From assembly GCF_003666685.1 (NCBI RefSeq), contig NZ_RCIZ01000005.1:186001-250000 (forward strand): a DNA stretch of 64,000 nt. Reading direction: 5' to 3'. Position 1 is the stretch's first letter, and the number at the start of each line of letters is the position of its first letter. The stretch comes from Mesorhizobium sp. YM1C-6-2. Lineage in GTDB: Bacteria > Pseudomonadota > Alphaproteobacteria > Rhizobiales > Rhizobiaceae. Shown here piece after piece: positions 59,529 to 64,000 of this stretch. Below the pieces are notes generated by a model. It was not told the DNA's origin. It did not search any database and saw only the letters and a list, made by a program, of their open reading frames with translations. The translations under genes and the position numbers were made by a program.

Positions 59529-59866
59529 TGACGTTCGATCCATACAACGCTAGCCAGGACAAACGTTTCGATCGCGAGTTGGCGCGCCTTCGTGCCCTCG
59601 TGGACGATATGGAGAAGATCCGGTCAGGTGCACCGCCTGACCGCCTCGCGGCGGGAGCACCGATCCTTGACCACTGGGTAGTGACACAGAGGCCGGAGGC
59701 GTGTCTCGCCGGGCGGTCGACGGGTCATCCGAAGCTGCCCGGTGCGGCTCGGCGCATCGTTACGAGCGACCTTTGGTTGATGTCGAAGGATCGTCGCTGG
59801 GCGCGGACACTGTCACGCTGGTATCGCCTCGGCCGCCCAGCCGATCGCCCATTCGGTGATTCATGA
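59525..59866 (+). CDS. Small protein between AAA ATPase and M41 protease
   Basis: 113 residues, soluble. It begins MTFDPYNASQDKRFDRELAR with a helical segment LRALVDDMEKIRSGAPP and ends SDLWLMSKDRRWARTLSRWY. It may belong to a rhizobial DUF (possibly DUF6634), but I am not certain. ATGA overlaps on both sides (59525-59528 and 59863-59866) tie it into one translational unit with the ATPase and protease, which suggests fixed stoichiometry. Confidence 0.72.
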   Translation: MMTFDPYNASQDKRFDRELARLRALVDDMEKIRSGAPPDRLAAGAPILDHWVVTQRPEACLAGRSTGHPKLPGAARRIVTSDLWLMSKDRRWARTLSRWYRLGRPADRPFGDS

Positions 59867-60639
59867 GGCCTTTCATGATCGAGCAGAACGATGCCAGCGA
59901 GTCTGCCCGCGACGTGCTTCACCGGCTGGCGCTGAAGGCACGGGGGATGAGTGGCGCTGACGTCGAGCGGCTGGTTCGCGATGCGCGCCAGAAGGCACGA
60001 CGCGAAACCAGACCGCTCGCGTTCGCCGACATCCATGACATCCTCACCTCCGCCCGGCCGGAGCGGCCACAGCCACTTCGCTGGCGCATGGCGATCCACG
60101 AGGCCGGTCATGCCGTCGCCAGGCTCGTTCTCGACCTTGGACGTGTCACCGCCGTTAGCATCGACGGACCTGCTGGGGGCTACACCGAAGGCGAAACACC
60201 GACAATGGAAGCAGAAACGGAACAGTTCTTCACGGCGTTGCTCGTCATCCGGCTCGCCGGACGCGCTGCCGAGGAAGAAATGCTTGGTTCTGTTACCGCC
60301 GGCGCGGGCGGATCGCCGGACAGCGATCTGGGCCAAGCGACCGAGCTCGCCGTGGCGATGGAAACCGCGCTCGGTTTTGCCGAGACATCGCCGCTGCTCT
60401 ACCGCCCTGTCGAAGACCGTTCCTCGCTGCTCGCGTACAACCCGCTGCTGGCCGAGCGCGTCAGCGCACGGCTCGACGCAGCCTATGAAAGAGCCCGTGA
60501 CCTCATCCATCGAAGCAGCGATGCGATCCGGGTCCTCGCCGGCGAGCTCATGGCGCACGACACCCTGGAAGGGATGCACCTCGTTGCCGTCCTGAGGGAG
60601 GTAAGGAAGCGGATGATGAGCGAGGAGCCGCTGACATGA
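59863..60639 (+). CDS. M41 (FtsH-type) zinc metalloprotease with N-terminal AAA lid
   Basis: 258 residues. Residues about 20-60 (LALKARGMSGADVERLVRDA then RQKARR) match the FtsH AAA lid (GFSGADLANLVNEA type). Residues 75 onward are the M41 protease: zinc motif AIHEAGHAVARLV (H79, H83) and the third ligand Asp in SPDSDLGQATELAVAMETAL, near residue 153. No membrane anchor. With the ATPase at 57624 it reconstitutes a soluble FtsH-like protease cut inside the AAA module. The ATG at 59863 overlaps the previous stop; 59875 is an alternative. Confidence 0.88.
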   Translation: MRPFMIEQNDASESARDVLHRLALKARGMSGADVERLVRDARQKARRETRPLAFADIHDILTSARPERPQPLRWRMAIHEAGHAVARLVLDLGRVTAVSIDGPAGGYTEGETPTMEAETEQFFTALLVIRLAGRAAEEEMLGSVTAGAGGSPDSDLGQATELAVAMETALGFAETSPLLYRPVEDRSSLLAYNPLLAERVSARLDAAYERARDLIHRSSDAIRVLAGELMAHDTLEGMHLVAVLREVRKRMMSEEPLT

Positions 60640-61233
60640 CCTCGATTTCGACCGATATTGGAAGGCCGGATGACCATCGCTCAACTTGGTTAATACATGC
60701 TAGGGAGACCGTCGGCAGGAGGGTTCAGCAAGGGTCATTCTGTACTCCATTCCGCACAGTTTGGTGGCGTCTCAAACCGCCCCAACACGCTTTGCCAGAG
60801 GCCGTGTCCGCAACGTGCGTGCCAAGGATTCGACATCGCGGGCGAAAAAGCCGCCAGTCGGCCTCGTTTTTGGGACCATCGAATCCCTGGTTGAAGGATT
60901 GGGTCCTGCGATTTTCCCGAAAATCGGCCTTATCAGCAGCTCCACTTCGCAAGAACTCGTTTGTCGCGAATCCTAGTCGAACGTGGCCGCATTTTGCGCC
61001 TTGGATAACACTTGTAACTACATCATCCGGATAGTGAGTTGGAAGGCAGTTTTTATTGGAAGCAAAAGTGGCGTCTATGACGTTGATCTGCAACCCATCG
61101 ATCCGTTGTTATTTGCCGTCACTGGCTACGGCGACCAAGAACGGAGGGTTGACGGCAGCAATACATCGTACAATCAATGGTGCCGCTCCATATCGGGTGA
61201 ACCAAGAAGGACGATCACGAAAGAGGCCAAGAG
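60640..61233. other. 594-bp gap without a convincing gene
   Basis: Several open frames cross this stretch on both strands (for example 60636-61034 plus, 60725-61093 minus), but none shows a domain, a good ribosome site with consistent coding bias, or a signal peptide. It may contain remnants of an older element or the promoter of the gene at 61234. Confidence 0.4.
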
Positions 61234-61689
61234 ATGACAAAGGGCAGGAGAAGCGTGTTGGGAAACATCGCCGCGGCGCCATCAGCGAAACGTCCAGTGG
61301 GTGTTATGCGGGCGATAGCGAGAGCCCTGGAGGAGGTATCGACGCCCACGCCCGGTTCCCTGGTGATCCAATGGCTTGCCGGCCAGTCCGGCGCGCCGAG
61401 CATCGCCCTCAAGATCCTCGCGTTCGCCACCGGTGGGACCGCGAACTGCGCTGGCGGCCACAGTTGCGCTCGCCTTTATCTGGCGCTGCAGGGAATGGCT
61501 ATTCCCGTCGGCGACACCACCCCCGGGATGGACTTGGAGCGGCGCGAATGGTGGCTGCTGGCGATGGCCGAGCACGCCACCGGACGATGGAGAGGCAACG
61601 CACAGGGCGTGAAGGCCATCGCTGCGGCGCAGCCTCTCATCTGGGAGCAGGCACAGGCAGCCACCAAAGCGTGGGAGAAGACGGAGTAG
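61234..61689 (+). CDS. Hypothetical island protein
   Basis: 151 residues, soluble, helical. Sequence includes VGVMRAIARALEEVSTPTPG, a conserved-looking GGTANCAGGHSCARLYLAL (two Cys and a His) and a C terminus EQAQAATKAWEKTE. AAGAGG sits upstream of ATG 61234. I do not recognise it. Position next to the integration module suggests an island maintenance or regulatory gene, unproven. Confidence 0.6.
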   Translation: MTKGRRSVLGNIAAAPSAKRPVGVMRAIARALEEVSTPTPGSLVIQWLAGQSGAPSIALKILAFATGGTANCAGGHSCARLYLALQGMAIPVGDTTPGMDLERREWWLLAMAEHATGRWRGNAQGVKAIAAAQPLIWEQAQAATKAWEKTE

Positions 61690-61756
61690 GAGCAGGAAAC
61701 CCGCTTTCCCCGGACCGAATAGCATCGGCATCCAGCCGACAGAAGGGTCACATCAG

Positions 61757-62029
61757 ATGAGTATGATAGTAGACGATGGAAAACCCAAATCGAAGCTTCG
61801 TCAGGCAAGGGGCCGTAGGCGCACACCACGGCTTTTCAGTGCACGGAGAAGCCCAGCGAACCAAACCCACCAGGAGATAGACACCGGGTCGGTCCCCGGC
61901 GTGTCCGTATCCGTGCTCGGGGTGGTGCACGACCCGGCGGCCAGCCCCCGTAACTGGGCAAGAGACCTTCGCCCCGCCAACGACAACAGGCGCTCGTCAG
62001 GGACTCCGACCGATGCGCGCAGCCAATGA
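61757..62029 (+). CDS. Hypothetical small basic protein
   Basis: 90 residues, basic N terminus (KPKSKLRQARGRRRTPRLF), then low-complexity sequence with ARDLRPANDNRRSSG. AGAAGG 12 bases before ATG 61757. It overlaps the start of the next gene by 17 bases. Coding status is moderate; no family recognised. Confidence 0.45.
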   Translation: MSMIVDDGKPKSKLRQARGRRRTPRLFSARRSPANQTHQEIDTGSVPGVSVSVLGVVHDPAASPRNWARDLRPANDNRRSSGTPTDARSQ

Positions 62030-62309
62030 CAATGTGCCCACATCTGAGAGTATCAGGTTCAAAGTCGAGCCGCGCCTCGTTCCACCAAACAAAGCCGCCC
62101 GCCGGCTCCACCTAACCCATTCCGAGTTTCAGTCGAAGCTGCGGAACCTGATCCAACATGGTTTCCCGCACCCCTGTCCAGTGACAGGACATTTCGACTT
62201 GGTCGCGATCGACAATTGGCTCGACGGCTTGGCTGGGTTGGCCTCAGAAACTGAGGCGCCTCAGCCAATACTAGACCGCAAAATCAGGGAGCGTATCGCA
62301 AGGCTATGA
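62013..62309 (+). CDS. Small excisionase-like DNA-binding protein
   Basis: 98 residues. The middle reads VPPNKAARRLHLTHSEFQSK, then LRNLIQHGFPHP and GHFDLVAIDNWLDGL, which is the layout of a MerR/Xis-type winged helix (helix-turn-helix, then a wing and a DNA-facing end). It overlaps the integrase start by four bases (ATGA at 62306-62309), as recombination directionality factors often do. It probably controls excision or integrase expression. Assignment rests on layout and position, not a database match. Confidence 0.65.
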   Translation: MRAANDNVPTSESIRFKVEPRLVPPNKAARRLHLTHSEFQSKLRNLIQHGFPHPCPVTGHFDLVAIDNWLDGLAGLASETEAPQPILDRKIRERIARL

Positions 62310-63496
62310 CCAACGTTCTCCCTCATTACCGGTCACGCAAGAATGGGCTGATGTACTGGGTCCCGACGCCGAAGATGAAGCTGATGGGCTTTAGGTGCGT
62401 CGCCTGCGGCAAGGATGGTCCGAAGGCAAGGGCAATCGCGGCAGACTGGGAGGCACGATACCAGGAAGCAAGAAAGGTAAAAACCGAAGGATCGACACGC
62501 AAGTATCCGCGCCATTCGATCGGTGAGGCGTTCGAGAAACTCCGAAGAACCAAGGGTTGGAAGCGGAAGCCGCTTGCTACTCGTGAGGAGTGGGAACGAG
62601 CGTGGAAAGCCATTGAGCCCGTTTTTGGTGATCTGCATCCGAAGCGGGTTACGTTTCTCCATCTCGACGAATGGTACGAAACGCTGCTCGAGACTAAGGG
62701 CGATGACTATGCGTGGCGCTGCATCAAGATTTGGCGCGCTCTCTACAACAAGATGGCTGCGATGCAGCTGTGTCCTGCCTATGCCGATCCCGCTGACGGC
62801 ATTCGTAGACGGAAGCCTAAACCCCGAGACCAGACCTGGCTCTACCATGAGGTGAAGCGACTGTCCGATCGAGCATGGACTGAAGGCTATCGCGGCTTAG
62901 CCTGCATCATCGATATCGCCTGGGATACCGGATTCAACCCAGGTGATATTCGTACCCTCACTCCGAAGGAGGCAGTTGAGATCGGCGCCGACTGGGGGTT
63001 CGATACCCGACGTAGTAAGACAGATCGCAAGGCACTCGGGCTCCTGTCGGAGACTACGAAATCGCGGATACAGGCTTATCTGGATGGATTGGGTTACGAG
63101 CTATTGGATAGTTCACCGATATTTCGGACGCGCGGGTATGCACCCGGTCCCAAGGGGGGACGGCCGAGGCAGGGAGTGCCTTACACAAAGAACTCACTGA
63201 TTGACGACTTCTCGACGGTTCGCGCGCTGGTGTTTGGGCGCGATGAAAAGCGGCAACTCAGGGACATGCGCCGCGCTGGTGCGATGGAGGCGTTGGCAGG
63301 GGGCGTCAGCCTTACCGATTTGGCCACTACCATGGTCAACGACATCGACGACAACAACGAGCTCCGCAGGACCTACGGACCCACTCAAGCGGAGTCACTC
63401 CGAGCTACCGCCGAATCCCGCAAGATAGGCCGACTTAGGCAGGCTTCGGAACTAAACAAGATCAAAAAGTTGAAACTGACGCCGCGAGAAAGTTGA
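62306..63496 (+). CDS. Tyrosine-type site-specific integrase of the island
   Basis: 396 residues. N-terminal part includes a CVACGKDG pair of cysteines and a SAM-like core-binding region (HSIGEAFEKLRRTKGWKRKP). The catalytic half shows IDIAWDTGFNPGDIRTLTPK, beta-strand Lys in DTRRSKTDRKALGLL, QLRDMRRAGAMEALAGGVSL at the HxxR box, and a candidate nucleophile Tyr in LRRTYGPTQAE. The usual first Arg and the HxxR His are replaced, so it is a divergent member. It ends 60 bases from attR in tRNA-Asp, the normal place for an island integrase. Confidence 0.88.
   Translation: MTNVLPHYRSRKNGLMYWVPTPKMKLMGFRCVACGKDGPKARAIAADWEARYQEARKVKTEGSTRKYPRHSIGEAFEKLRRTKGWKRKPLATREEWERAWKAIEPVFGDLHPKRVTFLHLDEWYETLLETKGDDYAWRCIKIWRALYNKMAAMQLCPAYADPADGIRRRKPKPRDQTWLYHEVKRLSDRAWTEGYRGLACIIDIAWDTGFNPGDIRTLTPKEAVEIGADWGFDTRRSKTDRKALGLLSETTKSRIQAYLDGLGYELLDSSPIFRTRGYAPGPKGGRPRQGVPYTKNSLIDDFSTVRALVFGRDEKRQLRDMRRAGAMEALAGGVSLTDLATTMVNDIDDNNELRRTYGPTQAESLRATAESRKIGRLRQASELNKIKKLKLTPRES
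63466..63476 (+). repeat. Putative integrase arm site R1
   Basis: AAAGTTGAAAC, identical to the two copies near the left border; inside the 3' end of the integrase gene. Confidence 0.6.
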
Positions 63497-63499
63497 AAC
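63489..63499 (+). repeat. Putative integrase arm site R2
   Basis: AAAGTTGAAAC, 12 bases after R1 in the same orientation, spanning the integrase stop codon. Confidence 0.6.
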
Positions 63500-63556
63500 G
63501 CAGGAAAATCTGCATGACTGATTCATGGCGAAAACCCTTATGCTACAAGGGTTTGA

Positions 63557-63608
63557 AAATGGCGCGAGTGACGGGGCTCGAACCCGCGACCTCCGGCGTG
63601 ACAGGCCG
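63557..63608. repeat. attR: 52-bp core within tRNA-Asp
   Basis: Identical to 42979-43030. Integration left the tRNA intact at this end, so the island, not the chromosome, supplied or restored the 3' half. Confidence 0.92.
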
Positions 63609-63636
63609 GCACTCTAACCGACTGAGCTACACCCGC
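63560..63636 (-). tRNA. tRNA-Asp (GTC)
   Basis: 77 bases, CCA encoded. Acceptor GCGGGTG pairs with CACTCGC; D arm GCTCAGTCGGTTAGAGT; anticodon loop CTGTCAC gives GTC; T arm GCGGG-TTCGAGC-CCCGT. It is the integration target of the island. Confidence 0.97.
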
Positions 63637-63856
63637 GCATGAGACGCGCACGTGATGGCGTGTTGCGTCGTGGCGGCTGGATAAGGGGTTAGATCGGTAG
63701 TGTCAAGCGCTGCAATCTCACAGAAAGCGCGAATACCGAAAGAGATCGCTTCGGTCGCCGACCAACCTTTCCGGCCCGGTGCGGCAAGTCACGAGAACGG
63801 CCTGATTTTCCTTGCGGAGCAAAGCTGAAATGCTTAAACGTCCGGGCCTGATTTCC

Positions 63857-63932
<76 letters not shown>

Positions 63933-64000
63933 TTCCCCGCCGAAATTGGACTGCGTATCATTTAACGGGTAAGCCCCGGGCAAAGAGAAGCCGGATCGAG

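Noticed and set aside
60636-61034. A 132-residue gene overlapping the protease stop by ATGA
   Set aside because: Despite the overlap the sequence lacks coding character and conserved features, and an equally long frame runs on the opposite strand.
60983-61237. An 84-residue ORF ending in ATGA with the next gene
   Set aside because: GTG start without a ribosome site and unremarkable sequence; the coupling is likely chance.
43031-63556. Prophage
   Set aside because: No capsid, terminase, portal, tail, lysis or replication genes; only an integrase, a small DNA-binding partner and defence-like cargo.

Overview
The window looks like the chromosome of a rhizobial alphaproteobacterium of the Phyllobacteriaceae, probably Mesorhizobium or a close relative. 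The basis is high GC, the icd - tfoX-like - alaS - recA order, a GAAC-N7-GAAC type LexA box at recA, a SUF operon with two cysteine desulfurases, dispersed GC-rich palindromes of the rhizobial type, and protein sequences that read as rhizobial. The genus is inference; no 16S rRNA is present.

Bases 1-42,978 are core and metabolic chromosome. 1-9,375 carries icd (5' cut by the window), separate TfoX C- and N-terminal domain genes, alaS, recA, a pseudouridine kinase/glycosidase pair and a GFA-family protein. 9,541-17,955 is a minus-strand SUF iron-sulfur operon (iscS-like, sufB, sufC, sufD, sufS, sufT, sufA) with three small extra genes inside it and an Irr-box-like palindrome upstream. 18,184-28,174 holds a hydrolase, a histone-H1-like Lys/Ala protein, anmK, tyrS, a RidA protein, a giant AsmA/YhdP-like protein, a Bcp peroxiredoxin, a 25-residue membrane peptide and an M23 peptidase. 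28,180-41,927 is a minus-strand catabolic cluster: LacI regulator with twin operators, CoA-transferase, enoyl-CoA hydratase, aldehyde dehydrogenase, a CUT1-type ABC importer, two GMC flavoenzymes, an SDR and a Dabb protein. Two tandem secreted Cys-rich paralogues follow.

Bases 42,979-63,608 are a genomic island of about 20.6 kb inserted in the 3' end of tRNA-Asp(GTC). A 52-bp copy of the tRNA end lies at the left border, the intact tRNA at the right, and an integrase with a small DNA-binding partner sits beside the tRNA. Four copies of an 11-bp repeat, two near each border, look like integrase arm sites.

The island cargo is defence-like. On the minus strand, nine tightly packed genes run from 55,963 to 43,260: nucleoside phosphorylase-fold protein, NACHT-HEAT STAND ATPase, dCMP-deaminase-like enzyme, Dcm-type cytosine methyltransferase, Vsr endonuclease, GHKL (MutL/MORC-like) ATPase, Z1 protein, PD-(D/E)XK protein (DUF4420) and AIPR protein. 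The last six match a known type of predicted ATP-dependent restriction-modification system. The first three look like an NLR-like nucleotide-depletion module joined to it. On the plus strand, 56,107-60,639 encodes five coupled genes: a predicted PD-(D/E)XK nuclease, a small protein, an AAA+ ATPase, another small protein and an M41 (FtsH-type) protease. The ATPase and protease are a soluble FtsH cut in two inside the AAA lid. I know of no named system with this composition, and it is the best candidate here for something undescribed. The window ends with an intact tRNA-Val(TAC).
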